Assembly: GCA_963764345.1 (NCBI GenBank)
Contig: CAVXSF010000018.1
Location: 124,001-188,000, forward strand
DNA from: DASQZK01 sp963764345
GTDB taxonomy: Bacteria; Bacteroidota; Bacteroidia; Bacteroidales; GCA-2748055
Direction: 5' to 3'
Length of the DNA: 64,000 nucleotides
The position numbers were made by a program, and so were the translations under genes. Below are positions 43,471-53,935 of the stretch, piece by piece (within the stretch, counting starts at the first letter, position 1; the number at the start of each line of letters is the position of its first letter). Below the pieces are notes generated by a model. It had not been told where the DNA came from. It made no database searches and worked only from the letters and a program-made list of their open reading frames with translations.

Positions 43471-46239
43471 TTATCCCGTATTTCCCATGGCGCTGGCGAT
43501 GGCATTGATACTTCTTAGCAGGTCGACCTGCAGTTCTTCCGGTGTTTCCAGTCCTTCTTCCTTCAGTTTCCTCCATTCACTGAGCAGTTCCACCTGATTA
43601 TGGTGGAGGTAGTCGAGGGCTTCGGCGCGGAGGATAGTGGAGTAATAATGATTTTTCCGTCTCTCTTCAATCGGCAGTTTGATCATTTCGCTCATCATAT
43701 CGCGGGTTAGCTTCAGCTCATGGAAGATCTTTCCAAGGATATTTTGTCTGACGTCCTTGTCCCCGGTGAGGTCGGAGTAAAGGCGGATGATCTCTTCGTC
43801 GGTGGCGGCCAGGCTGGTGTCGATATTGGTGAAAATGTAGCGGACCAGGGTGTCGGTCTTCATAAGGCTCTGCAAACTGGCGAACATTTCCGGATGTTTC
43901 GTTTTAAGGAAAAGGAGGGTAGATCCCACACCATACCAGCTGGTAATGTGGAAACGGGACTGGTTCCAGCTGAAAACCCAGGGTATTGCCCTGAGGTCAT
44001 CGAGGGTTTTCTTACCGCTGCGTCTGGCCGGGCGCGAACCGATCTTGCTGGATTCAATGGCATCGATGGGTGTGGCTGTCCTGAAGAAGGTGATGAAATC
44101 CGGGTCATGGGTAAGATCATTGTAAAAGCGCAGGCTCTCTCCGGCCATGAGCTCGAGGATTTCCGATACGCGGCTGTCGTCTTTTCGGTTGCGCTTCTGA
44201 AGAATGGTGAGTGCTGAGGCGCCGCTGACAAGCAGTTCCATGTTATATACGGCATTGGTACGGTTTGCAAATTTCCGTTCGATGGATTCACCCTGTTCCG
44301 TGATTTTGATGCCTCCATTGATTGATCCGTCGGGGAGACTCCGGAGGAACCAGTGCATAGGTCCGGAGCCGCGACTGATGGTACCGCCTTTGCCATGGAA
44401 AAAGCGGATCCTGACTCCGTGTTTTTCACCCACCCCGACAAGCATTTTCTGGGCTTTGTACAAATGCCATGCGCTGGCGATGATCCCGCCGTCCTTGTTG
44501 CTGTCGCTGTAGCCGATCATGATTTCCTGGACAGGACTGGAGGAATTGTTGAGGTTTTGCTGGTATTGCAGGGAAGATTTGACCACGGGATGTGAGAAAT
44601 AGCGATCCATGATCTCACCGCTCCGTTCCAGATCGTCGATGGTCTCAAACAAAGGAACTACCTGGAGTTTGAGGACGATACCATTTCCGGTCCTTTCCGT
44701 GAGGCCGGCTTCACGTGCCAGGAGGTAAACCATCAGAAGGTCGGAGACTGACCGGGTCATGCTTACGATCAGTGTTCCCAGGGCGTGATGTCCGTAATGT
44801 CTTATATGTTCTTCGACGGCCAGGAAACACCTGACCACGGCGCCGGCTTCCGGTCCCGGCAGATCCGGGTCACGGGTGAAAGGGCGGTTGGACTGCAGTT
44901 CCTGATTCAGGAGGCTAAGCCTTTCCGTTTCATTCCAAAGATGATAGTCGTGACCGGAAAACCCCGCAACTTCAAGCAATTGTGAAAGTGCTTTTTCATA
45001 GAATGAGCTGTTCTGACGTATATCGAGCTGGGCCAGGTGAAAGCCGAATGTTTGTATCAGCCTGATGGAATCCCTGACATCGTTGAATGCGATTTTCGAA
45101 GCACCGATCTCCTGCAGGGCATCTGACAGAACCGTGAGATCGCTGATGAGCTCGATTGAACGGGTGTAGCTGCCTTTCCGTTCCTTCAGGAAAATTCCCT
45201 GTTCCACATCGGTCTCAATAGGGAGGCGGGCAAGAAGAAGGTGCAGGTATTGTCTGAAAACTTCCTTGTTGTATTTTTCAAGGATATAGCCCGTACAATC
45301 GCCCAGTTCAATGGAGATCTCACTGATCCGCTTTTTGAGTCCTGAAGGGACACCCGAAAATTCGGAATAAAAGCTCAGCTTACCGGCAAGGGCCCTGAGG
45401 TTGTCCCGTATCAGCGAGAAGGCATTCAGCCGGAGCTGTTTAAGGGTATACCGGGTGATCTCATCCGTCACCAGCGGATGCCCGTCGCGGTCTCCACCCA
45501 CCCAGTTGCCGAAGCTTAGTTTCGGGAATGCCGAGGCATCATTCAGTGCTTCCGGGTTAAATCCGGCTTCTTTCCAGGCCTGGATAAACTTACGGTCAAG
45601 CATGGGCAGAGCGATAGGAAACACGTTGACAAGATAGTGGATGACATTGGCAAGCTCGGATTTAACATCCGGTTTTTCGAGGAAGATATCGTCAATCAGC
45701 CAGAGGCGGTGTAGCGAGAGTTTAATGTCATCACGGAAGCCTTCCTGCTCCAGACGAGTGTACATGCTGTTTTCGCGTTGAACGAGCAGCAGGTAAAGGT
45801 GCCGGTATTCGGTCAGGACCACTGGTCTTTTAGCTTCGGTAGGATGTGCCGTAAGCACGGGCTGAACACTGATATCCTTCAGTTCGGGAAGAATATCTTT
45901 CTCACCCAGCCCTTCCTGTTTAAGAATGTCGAGATTATTTCCCCACAATCCGTTAATACTTTTCAGTCCGCCTTCATTTTCACGCTGCCGGCGGTTCTGG
46001 ACAGCACCGTTCACTTCCACCAGGTTCAGGAGCTGGAAGATCAGTCCGTACAGGTGAAGGATCTTCTGCGTTGAGACGGTCTTCTCAATTTTAACCTTAT
46101 CGTTGATCCACGGGATATAAGGGATAAGATGATTTTCATTGTTTTCTCTGAGGACTTCCTGAAGGCATTGAAGAAGGAATTCCAGATCATGATAAGGTTT
46201 GCCGAGTTTCTCTTTTACAAGTTGAAAAGCAGGGCTCAT
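43471..46239 (-). CDS. ppc: phosphoenolpyruvate carboxylase
   Basis: The 922-residue enzyme carboxylates PEP with bicarbonate to form oxaloacetate, feeding the succinate branch of fermentation. The catalytic His132 is in QPVLTAHPTEAKRP. The second signature GYSDSNKDGG and the glycine loop FHGKGGTISRGSGP are intact, as is the C-terminal NTG end typical of bacterial PEPC. The length is normal. It is monocistronic, and no allosteric regulator gene is nearby. Confidence 0.95.
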   Translation of the reverse strand: MSPAFQLVKEKLGKPYHDLEFLLQCLQEVLRENNENHLIPYIPWINDKVKIEKTVSTQKILHLYGLIFQLLNLVEVNGAVQNRRQRENEGGLKSINGLWGNNLDILKQEGLGEKDILPELKDISVQPVLTAHPTEAKRPVVLTEYRHLYLLLVQRENSMYTRLEQEGFRDDIKLSLHRLWLIDDIFLEKPDVKSELANVIHYLVNVFPIALPMLDRKFIQAWKEAGFNPEALNDASAFPKLSFGNWVGGDRDGHPLVTDEITRYTLKQLRLNAFSLIRDNLRALAGKLSFYSEFSGVPSGLKKRISEISIELGDCTGYILEKYNKEVFRQYLHLLLARLPIETDVEQGIFLKERKGSYTRSIELISDLTVLSDALQEIGASKIAFNDVRDSIRLIQTFGFHLAQLDIRQNSSFYEKALSQLLEVAGFSGHDYHLWNETERLSLLNQELQSNRPFTRDPDLPGPEAGAVVRCFLAVEEHIRHYGHHALGTLIVSMTRSVSDLLMVYLLAREAGLTERTGNGIVLKLQVVPLFETIDDLERSGEIMDRYFSHPVVKSSLQYQQNLNNSSSPVQEIMIGYSDSNKDGGIIASAWHLYKAQKMLVGVGEKHGVRIRFFHGKGGTISRGSGPMHWFLRSLPDGSINGGIKITEQGESIERKFANRTNAVYNMELLVSGASALTILQKRNRKDDSRVSEILELMAGESLRFYNDLTHDPDFITFFRTATPIDAIESSKIGSRPARRSGKKTLDDLRAIPWVFSWNQSRFHITSWYGVGSTLLFLKTKHPEMFASLQSLMKTDTLVRYIFTNIDTSLAATDEEIIRLYSDLTGDKDVRQNILGKIFHELKLTRDMMSEMIKLPIEERRKNHYYSTILRAEALDYLHHNQVELLSEWRKLKEEGLETPEELQVDLLRSINAIASAMGNTG

Positions 46240-46403
46240 AGGCTGTATTGTTTTTCTATTAAACAGTAAAAACGGGCAAATGTTGGTGAGTACGGAAGAA
46301 AGAGCCCGGGGCAGGAGCCTTATTGTTCCCGGCCTTCGTGCCTTTGTGTTTTTCCTTTGTTTGCAGATACGTTTTATTTTGTAAATTAGAACAAAAATAT
46401 TTT

Positions 46404-47141
46404 ATGTATAAGATCCTTGCCTACCTCCTGTTATCGGGGCTGACAATTACCTCTTACCCCCAGGATGACAATCATTCCGGTTCGTCAGATTCTGATTCCA
46501 TCAATGAACAACTGGTCAATGATATTGAATACGCAGATCTGGGGTTCCTGTGGTCGGGAAGCCCGAGCCAGGATTCGCGGCTGGGGTTTATTGGGGAGAA
46601 CTACCAGAGGCTGCAGATCCGGTTTCTTTCGGTGATCAAAAATTATGATAATCCTTTCGAATATTTTCTCTACGGGAAGTCAAACACTGGCAACCATATC
46701 TGCGATTTCCAGGGCTCCCTTGTCATAACCGAAGTAGGAAAGATTGATGATAATGATCATCCGGACCTTATCAGGGGATATGCCTCTGGCGACTATGTGA
46801 TGTTTGAAGATCAGACCTGTTTTAATTCCGGTATCTTCAGGGGCAGCTTTACTACTACTTTTTACGTGGATGACCAGGGCACATTTCACTATGATAACCT
46901 GTATGTTGATGCACCCAAATTCACCAATAATGAATTCATCGGCGACTGGGAGGAATACTATTCCGATACGGTAAAGACGTGTAACTGGGGTGATCACCGC
47001 ATTCCTGATTCGGCCGCCCTTGACACGGGGGTGGACCAGTTTTATCCTGCCTATAAATACCAGCAGTATGGGTGGAAGGAATACCTGGAGGAGCAGAAGC
47101 GGATAAAAGAAGGCGGAGTGCTTGAAGAATGGTGGAAGTAG
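46404..47141 (+). CDS. secreted hypothetical protein
   Basis: I chose the ATG at 46404, which opens a signal peptide (MYKILAYLLLSGLTITSYPQ). The mature part (about 225 residues) contains FIGENYQRLQIRFLSVIKN, FLYGKSNTGNHICDFQGSL and TNNEFIGDWEEYYSD, which I recognise as a pattern of uncharacterised Bacteroidota proteins. Function is unknown. The stop codon abuts a heptamer-like repeat. Confidence 0.7.
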   Translation: MYKILAYLLLSGLTITSYPQDDNHSGSSDSDSINEQLVNDIEYADLGFLWSGSPSQDSRLGFIGENYQRLQIRFLSVIKNYDNPFEYFLYGKSNTGNHICDFQGSLVITEVGKIDDNDHPDLIRGYASGDYVMFEDQTCFNSGIFRGSFTTTFYVDDQGTFHYDNLYVDAPKFTNNEFIGDWEEYYSDTVKTCNWGDHRIPDSAALDTGVDQFYPAYKYQQYGWKEYLEEQKRIKEGGVLEEWWK

Positions 47142-47186
47142 GGAGTTGGGGAGTTAGTAAGTTAGTGAGTAGGGAGTTAGGGCATA
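47142..47186. repeat. degenerate GAGTTAG-type simple repeat
   Basis: Units resembling GGGAGTT, AAGTTAG and TGAGTAG follow each other directly after a stop codon. A related but cleaner heptamer repeat follows the nitrilase gene at 58212-58304. Both lie at the 3' ends of genes. Confidence 0.6.
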
Positions 47187-47389
47187 CTGATATTGAATCA
47201 CTGTTTTTACAAAGAAGCTTTGAAAGGCAGGTGTTCTAAAAGGTGCGGAAATTTGCAAATCCCGGTGTCAGGTTAGCTATCCGCTCTTACCCTGTCCCGA
47301 CCCTCTGGGTCCAACTGACAACCTGACAAGAAAGCCGTCCCTGATCCTTTCACAATAGATAGTAAGATCACTAACATAAGTTCCTTCAA

Positions 47390-48655
47390 ATGAGTGAAAA
47401 TAAGACCAACAGGCGTGAATTCCTGAAGAAATCGCTGGTTACAGCGGCAGGGATCACCATCATACCCAGACATGTCCTTGGAAAAGGATTTATTGCTCCG
47501 AGTGATCAGTTGACAAAAGCCATCATCGGGGTGGGAGGGATGGGTAAAAACCATATTCCTTACGAAGGCACCCGTGTACTTGCAGTGTGCGACGTGGATA
47601 AAAATCACCTGGCGGAAGCCATGAGGCTGGCAGGACCTGATGCAAAAGGCTATGCTGATTTTCGCGAGGTCCTTTTGCGGCCTGATATAGACATCATTCA
47701 CATCGCCACCCCGCCGCACTGGCATGGCATTATCTCTGCCATGGCAGCCGAAGCCGGGAAAGACGTCTGGTGCGAAAAGCCGATGACACGCACCATCGGT
47801 GAAGGCAGGCGGGTCAGGGAGGTGGTACAGGCTACCGGCCGGATGTTCAGGCTGAACACCTGGTTCCGGTTCAAAGATGTCTTCTACGGGTTGGGCACGC
47901 CGGTGAAACCTCTGAAGAAAGCCGTCGAGAGCGGAGTCCTTGGCTGGCCGCTGAAAGTAACCATCAGCGGGATCACAGGTTTCAACTGGAAATTCTACTG
48001 GGTAGGGAAAACCAATCTTCAGCCCCAGCCGGTGCCTGAAGTCCTTGATTACGATATGTGGCTGGGTCCGTCCCCGCATAAACCTTATAACGTGCACCGT
48101 ACCCATCAGACGTTCCGGGGCTACTGGGACTATGATGGTGGCGGATTGGGCGATATGGGTCAGCATTATCTGGACCCGGTGCAGTACATCCTCAGCAAGG
48201 ATGACACCGGCCCGGTAAAGATCGAGGTGGATGCACCACAGCAGGATTATGATGCGGTGGGTACCTGGCGCAGGATAACCTACACCTATGCCGACGGCTG
48301 CCAGATCATCCTTGACGGGGAAAACCGTGACCGGGATGCTGCCTATATTGAAGGACCAAAAGGGAAGATCTTTAAAGGTTTCAGATCCGATATCCCCGAC
48401 CTGAAAAATTGGATTGATACACTCCCGGATCCGGAACCTCAGATCACACTATTCAGTGAATCGGTCAAAACCCGGAAAAAATTTGCACTGAACGAGCAAA
48501 ACGGTCACAGGTCAGCCTCTCTCGTCAACCTGGGAAAGATAGCGGTACGCCTTGGCCGCACTCTGGAATATGACCCGGTGAACGAGGTGTTTGTGAACGA
48601 TTTGGAAGCCAATAAGCTTATTGACCAGCCTATGCGGGGTGAATGGATGTTATAA
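47390..48655 (+). CDS. Gfo/Idh/MocA-family oxidoreductase with twin-arginine-like signal
   Basis: The 421-residue protein begins with a Tat-like signal (NRREFLKKSLVTAAGITI), so it is probably exported. The NAD(P)-binding Rossmann fold starts at AIIGVGGMG near residue 44, and the family EKP motif lies in WCEKPMTRTIGEG near 127. The C-terminal domain contains GDMGQHYLDPVQY. Exported members of this family in Bacteroidota oxidise or reduce sugar derivatives. The next gene encodes DUF1080 (3-keto-disaccharide hydrolase) domains, so a role in a 3-keto-glycoside route is a reasonable inference. Confidence 0.9.
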   Translation: MSENKTNRREFLKKSLVTAAGITIIPRHVLGKGFIAPSDQLTKAIIGVGGMGKNHIPYEGTRVLAVCDVDKNHLAEAMRLAGPDAKGYADFREVLLRPDIDIIHIATPPHWHGIISAMAAEAGKDVWCEKPMTRTIGEGRRVREVVQATGRMFRLNTWFRFKDVFYGLGTPVKPLKKAVESGVLGWPLKVTISGITGFNWKFYWVGKTNLQPQPVPEVLDYDMWLGPSPHKPYNVHRTHQTFRGYWDYDGGGLGDMGQHYLDPVQYILSKDDTGPVKIEVDAPQQDYDAVGTWRRITYTYADGCQIILDGENRDRDAAYIEGPKGKIFKGFRSDIPDLKNWIDTLPDPEPQITLFSESVKTRKKFALNEQNGHRSASLVNLGKIAVRLGRTLEYDPVNEVFVNDLEANKLIDQPMRGEWML

Positions 48656-48757
48656 CCTGTTCCTCATCCACGCAGGTCCGGACAGATCCTCCCTGTTCAC
48701 AAAAATTCCGGATTTTGAAAACATGATTGATATAAAGCACTCAAAAGCAAATTCATA

Positions 48758-51700
48758 ATGAAAGCTTACCTTAAATTTAGTCTGATGGTTCTGGTTGCTG
48801 CCTTCTTGATGGCGCCTGCATATAACCAGGACAACCGGACGCTGGACACAAAAGTCGCCGATATCCTGGCGCAGTTCCCGGCCAAAGATGCCCGATATAC
48901 AGAACTACTGATGAAGAATATCATAGATCTCGGCCCGGATGGCATCGCTAAATTCTGTGATATGATCATTCCTCCGGGAACGGGAGACGATACACAGGCG
49001 AGGTATGCACTGGCAAGCCTGGCCCGCTATGCCGGCGCTCCGGGGCAGGAAAACATCCGAGGCATGGTCGAAAATGGCTTCCTTGCAGCCCTTGCCAAAG
49101 CATCGGACAAAGAAGTAAAATCGTTTTTTATACGTCGGCTTGCCCTCTGCGGACAATCAGGGTCGGTATCCGCTCTTGAAAAATACCTGGACACGGATGA
49201 TTTATACGCACCAGCCGTTGCAACGCTAACAAGCATCGGGACCGAAGAGGCAGCCGGTGCCATCTTCAGGCACACGAGGGGTAAAACCGGGCCCCAACTT
49301 AACGCACTCGTGAAAGATTTGGGTGTGCTGCATTATGAGCCGGCTGAAGAATTTATCATTTCCCTGGCAGGTTCCCCCGATGCTGCCACCCTCGAACAGG
49401 TGTACCGCGCTCTTGCCGGCCTGGGAGGCGTAAATTCGGCGGAGGTATTCCGTGAGGCTGCACAGAAAGCCGGTTATTCTGCCGATAAGACCGGGATCAT
49501 GATGTCCTGCCTGCAGTATGCGAGGCGTATGGGTGAAAAAGGTGAGTTGAAACTGAGCCATTCGCTCTGTGACGACTTCCTGAAAAAATGTATCAGACCT
49601 GATCAACTGCAGTTCCGGTCAGCCGCCCTCGGAATTCTTCGCCATAATGAAGGTACAGCTGTGACAGATCTTCTCCTGAAGGAGATCAGAAACAGTGATA
49701 AGGCATACCGTAATGCTGTGCTCCGGATAGCCGGGGAAAATCTGACTCCTGAAGAAGTCAGCCGGTGGATTGATGTCATGAAGAAAGTACCGCCGGAGAC
49801 ACAGGGTGAGATCCTCACCTTCCTCGCTCACCGTACAGAAAATGATGTCCTCAGGAAGGCCATTCTCCCTTCGTTGAATTCTGAGGACACAGCCGTGCGG
49901 AATGAGGCGGTAAAGGCCCTTGTGGTGAACCAGCAGGATAAGGCACTGCCTGTATTGCTTGATCAGCTCACCAGGGTTAAGTCGGACAGTGAATACCCTG
50001 TGATTGAGGATGCTTTGCTTACAGTATGCTCTGCCCGCGATGGGGAAACGATAGCTTCACGATTGAAGGGAATGAATACTGATGGACAGGTAGTGCTTAT
50101 CCATGTGCTGGCCTCCAGGCGTGCAACCAGTCAGTTCAGTGACGTGGAGGCGCTTTGTTCATCTGACAATGACGAAGTAAAAGCTGCGGCGTACAGTGCC
50201 CTTCCGCGTTTGGCCAAATCTGGTGACTTAACGGAATTAATCGCTTTACTACGCAAGACCGGTGACCCGGAAGAGATCACCTCTGTTCAGGGTGCTATTG
50301 AAGCAATTTACACCGGAGAAGAACACCCTGAACCGTCGGTCATACTTAAAGAGATGTCCACAGCGGATTTAAAAGAAAAGCTGATCCCGGTATTACCTTA
50401 TCTGCATGATGAAAATGGATTGAAGACACTGGTGGACCTGCTTAAGAATGGAAAAGGGAAGGAAAGGGATGCGGCTTTTATGGCCCTGATGAACTGGACT
50501 GGTGCTTCTGCTTTGCCGGTTTTGTTTGATGTCTTCACCGATCCGGAATTCAAGGCATACAGGGATGATGCCATGGAGGCGTACCTGGATCTGGTCGGTA
50601 AGGCCGATATACCCGACGATCAGCGATTGCTCTGGATTGAAAAGATCATGCCTGCATGTTCGTCAGTCAAAGCCCAAAGAGAAGTGATCGATGCAGCAGG
50701 TTCGGTTAAAACATTCCTTTCACTTGTTTTTGTTTCAAAATATCTTGACCGGGATGATCTGGCCAGATCGGCAGCCTACGCGGTGACCCGGTTAGTCCTG
50801 CCTTCACCGGGCGAAAGCGACGGTCTTACCGGGAAAATCGCCAGACAGGCGCTCCTTAAGGCAAAAGAAAAGCTGACCGGCCCCGACAGCCAGTATGTTA
50901 AAATCGATATCCAGGAGTACCTCGATAAAATGCCCGATGAAACGGGCTATGTCTCCATTTTCGACGGGAAGGACCTGGATGGCTGGCAGGGTCTGGTGAA
51001 AGATCCTTTGGCCCGCGCCAAAATGTCGCCAAAAGAACTGGCCAGGGAGCAGGCGGAAGCTGACATGCAGATGGGTGAAAACTGGGCCGTAAAGGACGGC
51101 TGCATCGTGTTTAACGGCAAAGGAGCTAACCTTTGTACTAAGAAAATATATAAGGACTTTGATATGCTTGTTGACTGGCGAATCACTAAAAACGGCGACA
51201 GTGGCATTTACCTCAAGGGTACGCCCCAGATCCAGATTTGGGACACATCGCGGGTAGACGTCGGTGCACAGGTGGGTTCGGGCGGACTTTACAACAACGA
51301 GAAACACCGGAGTACGCCGCTGGTCCTTGCCGATAATGCTATCGGTGACTGGAACACCTTCCGTATCCACATGACAGGGGACGTGGTTACAGTGTACCTG
51401 AACGGCATCCTCGTCGTCGATCATGTTGTAATGGAGAACTACTGGGACAGAGGTATACCGCTTTTCAGCGAAGGCCCTATTGAATTGCAGGCTCACGGTA
51501 CTGACCTCGCTTTCCGAAACCTTTACGTAAAAACGATCGATGCTGACGAGGAAGGACTGAGCGCAGATGAAAAGGCTGAAGGTTTCGTGTCGTTGTTTAA
51601 CGGGAAGGATCTGGGAAACTGGGTGGGCAACAAAACCGATTATTCGGCTGAGGAAGGCTGCATTATCGTTAATCCAAAGGATGGTAACCATGGTAATCTT

Positions 51701-52153
51701 TATACAGAGAAGGAATATTCGAACTTCGTCTTTCGCTTCGAATTCCTGCTGACACCTGGTGCCAACAACGGACTGGGTATTCATGCCCCACTCACCGGTG
51801 ATGCTGCCTATGTGGGGAAAGAACTGCAGATCCTCGATAACACAGCCCCCATATATGCCCATTTGCAGCCCTACCAGTATCACGGATCGGTTTACGGGAT
51901 CATCCCCGCGAAACGCGGATTCCTGAAACCCGTGGGGGAGTGGAATTTTGAACAGGTGGAGGTGCGGGGTGATAACATTAAAATAACACTTAACGGCAGC
52001 GTGATCGTCGATGGCAATGTAAAGGAAGCCACCAGGAACGGAACGCCAGATCATAAAGATCATCCCGGGCTGGAGCGTCATACCGGGCATATCGGGTTTC
52101 TCGGGCACGGCTCAGTGGTGAAATTCCGGAACATCCGGATAAAGGAGTTGTAA
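48758..52153 (+). CDS. HEAT-repeat protein with two DUF1080 (3-keto-disaccharide hydrolase) domains
   Basis: The 1131-residue secreted protein (signal LVAAFLMAPAYNQ) has HEAT-like helical repeats over residues 30-720, then two DUF1080 domains: GYVSIFDGKDLDGWQG near 728 with GDSGIYLKGTPQIQIWD near 808, and GFVSLFNGKDLGNWVG near 946 with GANNGLGIHAPL near 1003. DUF1080 is a jelly-roll fold in which some members cleave 3-keto-glycosides. The pairing with the Gfo/Idh/MocA gene 102 bases upstream fits oxidation followed by cleavage of a glycoside. Substrate unknown. Confidence 0.9.
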   Translation: MKAYLKFSLMVLVAAFLMAPAYNQDNRTLDTKVADILAQFPAKDARYTELLMKNIIDLGPDGIAKFCDMIIPPGTGDDTQARYALASLARYAGAPGQENIRGMVENGFLAALAKASDKEVKSFFIRRLALCGQSGSVSALEKYLDTDDLYAPAVATLTSIGTEEAAGAIFRHTRGKTGPQLNALVKDLGVLHYEPAEEFIISLAGSPDAATLEQVYRALAGLGGVNSAEVFREAAQKAGYSADKTGIMMSCLQYARRMGEKGELKLSHSLCDDFLKKCIRPDQLQFRSAALGILRHNEGTAVTDLLLKEIRNSDKAYRNAVLRIAGENLTPEEVSRWIDVMKKVPPETQGEILTFLAHRTENDVLRKAILPSLNSEDTAVRNEAVKALVVNQQDKALPVLLDQLTRVKSDSEYPVIEDALLTVCSARDGETIASRLKGMNTDGQVVLIHVLASRRATSQFSDVEALCSSDNDEVKAAAYSALPRLAKSGDLTELIALLRKTGDPEEITSVQGAIEAIYTGEEHPEPSVILKEMSTADLKEKLIPVLPYLHDENGLKTLVDLLKNGKGKERDAAFMALMNWTGASALPVLFDVFTDPEFKAYRDDAMEAYLDLVGKADIPDDQRLLWIEKIMPACSSVKAQREVIDAAGSVKTFLSLVFVSKYLDRDDLARSAAYAVTRLVLPSPGESDGLTGKIARQALLKAKEKLTGPDSQYVKIDIQEYLDKMPDETGYVSIFDGKDLDGWQGLVKDPLARAKMSPKELAREQAEADMQMGENWAVKDGCIVFNGKGANLCTKKIYKDFDMLVDWRITKNGDSGIYLKGTPQIQIWDTSRVDVGAQVGSGGLYNNEKHRSTPLVLADNAIGDWNTFRIHMTGDVVTVYLNGILVVDHVVMENYWDRGIPLFSEGPIELQAHGTDLAFRNLYVKTIDADEEGLSADEKAEGFVSLFNGKDLGNWVGNKTDYSAEEGCIIVNPKDGNHGNLYTEKEYSNFVFRFEFLLTPGANNGLGIHAPLTGDAAYVGKELQILDNTAPIYAHLQPYQYHGSVYGIIPAKRGFLKPVGEWNFEQVEVRGDNIKITLNGSVIVDGNVKEATRNGTPDHKDHPGLERHTGHIGFLGHGSVVKFRNIRIKEL

Positions 52154-52408
52154 GGGATGCAGACACCGGAGGAAAGGAAATTTCAGAAACTTCCCTGCCA
52201 CGATTATAAATTTAGATGAAGGTGGTACAAAAGGACATAAACGTAGCGAAGCGATCTCTCGACCAAAGGGAGTAACATTATGCATAATTCAAGAAGCCTG
52301 CTGCATGGTAGTTACACGGGGGTAGTAATTTTTTAGCGCATTTATAGGTTTTCTTCAGGTTCTGATTGACTGGAATATCAATATATTGCCCAAGGGTATT
52401 CGTGCTTG

Positions 52409-53539
52409 TCAGTACCAGTCATCGGGCGCGAACGGCATACCTACATAAGAGCAGTCATAGCATTTCTGGATATTTACCAGGACCATGAAGTCACCTGACT
52501 CGCCGGCATAGTAATACTCACCGATCCTGTCACCCACTGTTGCGTGAAAATCGGGAGGTTTTATAGGTGTCAGGACTATGCAATCGCTGAAACCTGTTTC
52601 AAAATGCCTGATCTTGAGCTGTTTTTTCGTAATGACTTTTACATCGGAATGAACGCCTGAAGCACTGAATAGTCCGATGACAGGCAGATTCTCATCCCTG
52701 ACATTATGGATATTTCCTTTCAAAGCCCCGGGTATGGGATCAAAAAACCCTCCCGAGCCTGAATTTAACTTTAGTGTTTTCTGGAGATACTGATAGTTAT
52801 TCCTGGTCAAAGAATAAACCTTCAGTCTGGTGTTGTAACGCACCGACAATTTACTTGTGAAGGCGGAGGATATAAAATAGAGATTAGCGTCAACTATCTT
52901 GTTTTCAATCAGATTCTCGGTTGTTGATACCGAGATAAACGGGGAAGTTGATCTCTGCCAGCAGGGGCGGAACCCGTTCAAGTTAACCGGTGGCACTATC
53001 TCCCAGGTTTCAATCCATCTCCATTCATAATAACGGGGGTTTTCAGGCCCGGCATGTGCAGCTGCGTGTATTTCAATGCCTTCTTCTCCGGCGTAAGGGT
53101 GACTAATAGAATTATAAAACTGTCTGAAATAAATTGAGTCAATTACAGGAGCTTCGAGAAATTCCTCATAATCTGACTCATAGATTTCTCCGCTATTATC
53201 GACGATCCTTAATTTATACTTCCCTCCACTTTGGGGGATTAGGTCAGGGTCGGACTGGTAGAGCCCGGCTGCAGTCTCAGTGAGCGTCCAACCATTTTCA
53301 GTCGCGTCAAGGATCTGTACGAGTGCACCTCTCACCGGCCTTGTTACATTTTCTTCATAGGGAAATGAATACGACAGTTTGACTGTTGCCGCCGGTGTCT
53401 CATCACTAAGCAGCGCGTCAACGACAAGCACATTTTCGTATCCATGAATGTCGGGTGTAAATTTTTCGACGCAGGATGAGGGTATGAGCATGAAAAGGCT
53501 TAGAAATGAGAAGATTTTAAGGAAAACACGTTGATTCAT
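52409..53539 (-). CDS. DUF4249 lipoprotein
   Basis: The 376-residue protein has a lipoprotein signal (LIPSSCVEKF, Cys23) and the DUF4249 opening YENVLVVDALLSDETPAATVKLS, then GALVQILDA, GKYKLRIVD and a C-terminal CYDCSYVG. Such proteins are usually encoded next to a TonB-dependent receptor; none is adjacent here. The two flanking gaps (52154-52408 and 53540-53935) hold no gene I can support, although each contains a promoter-like box or short frames. Confidence 0.85.
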   Translation of the reverse strand: MNQRVFLKIFSFLSLFMLIPSSCVEKFTPDIHGYENVLVVDALLSDETPAATVKLSYSFPYEENVTRPVRGALVQILDATENGWTLTETAAGLYQSDPDLIPQSGGKYKLRIVDNSGEIYESDYEEFLEAPVIDSIYFRQFYNSISHPYAGEEGIEIHAAAHAGPENPRYYEWRWIETWEIVPPVNLNGFRPCWQRSTSPFISVSTTENLIENKIVDANLYFISSAFTSKLSVRYNTRLKVYSLTRNNYQYLQKTLKLNSGSGGFFDPIPGALKGNIHNVRDENLPVIGLFSASGVHSDVKVITKKQLKIRHFETGFSDCIVLTPIKPPDFHATVGDRIGEYYYAGESGDFMVLVNIQKCYDCSYVGMPFAPDDWY

Positions 53540-53576
53540 CTGGAATGACTGTAATGCACGTTGTGATCTGTGGATT

Positions 53577-53584
53577 CAAATATA
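53577..53584 (-). promoter_or_regulatory. Bacteroidota-type -7 box for the DUF4249 gene
   Basis: The minus-strand reading is TATATTTG, matching TAnnTTTG, 38 bases upstream of the ATG at 53539. Confidence 0.45.
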
Positions 53585-53768
53585 AAATAAAACTTTTCAA
53601 TCCCCTACATCCCGGAATCCCTTCTTTCTAAAAATTGAGGCTGAAAGTCACGAAAGATCCCCGGATTCGCCCCCCGGTCTTTTGCTGATGGAGGAGCGTT
53701 GAGGCTGATCTTGCCCGGGATGAAGAGGAAGTCTGACCATCAGAGCTTCAATTTTGTAAACATTCTTT

Positions 53769-53776
53769 TATATTTG
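53769..53776 (+). promoter_or_regulatory. Bacteroidota-type -7 box upstream of the rhamnosidase-like gene
   Basis: TATATTTG matches TAnnTTTG, 160 bases upstream of the likely ATG at 53936. The leader is unusually long. No riboswitch was recognised in it. Confidence 0.4.
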
Positions 53777-53935
53777 TGCAGGGAGGATGAATCAAACGCA
53801 TTTGATTGTGAGTGTGCCCGGATACATTCATTGAAAAATTTCCTTATTAAGCCTGGCCCGGGTGCGAACATCCCCTTCAGCAGAGACAGTGTAAGCCTTT
53901 AATCTACAACCGGCAGACCTAAATTGAAAACGAAT

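Noticed and set aside
50804..52108. 434-codon minus-strand open frame
   Set aside because: It is the antisense shadow of the DUF1080 domains, which are clearly coded on the plus strand.
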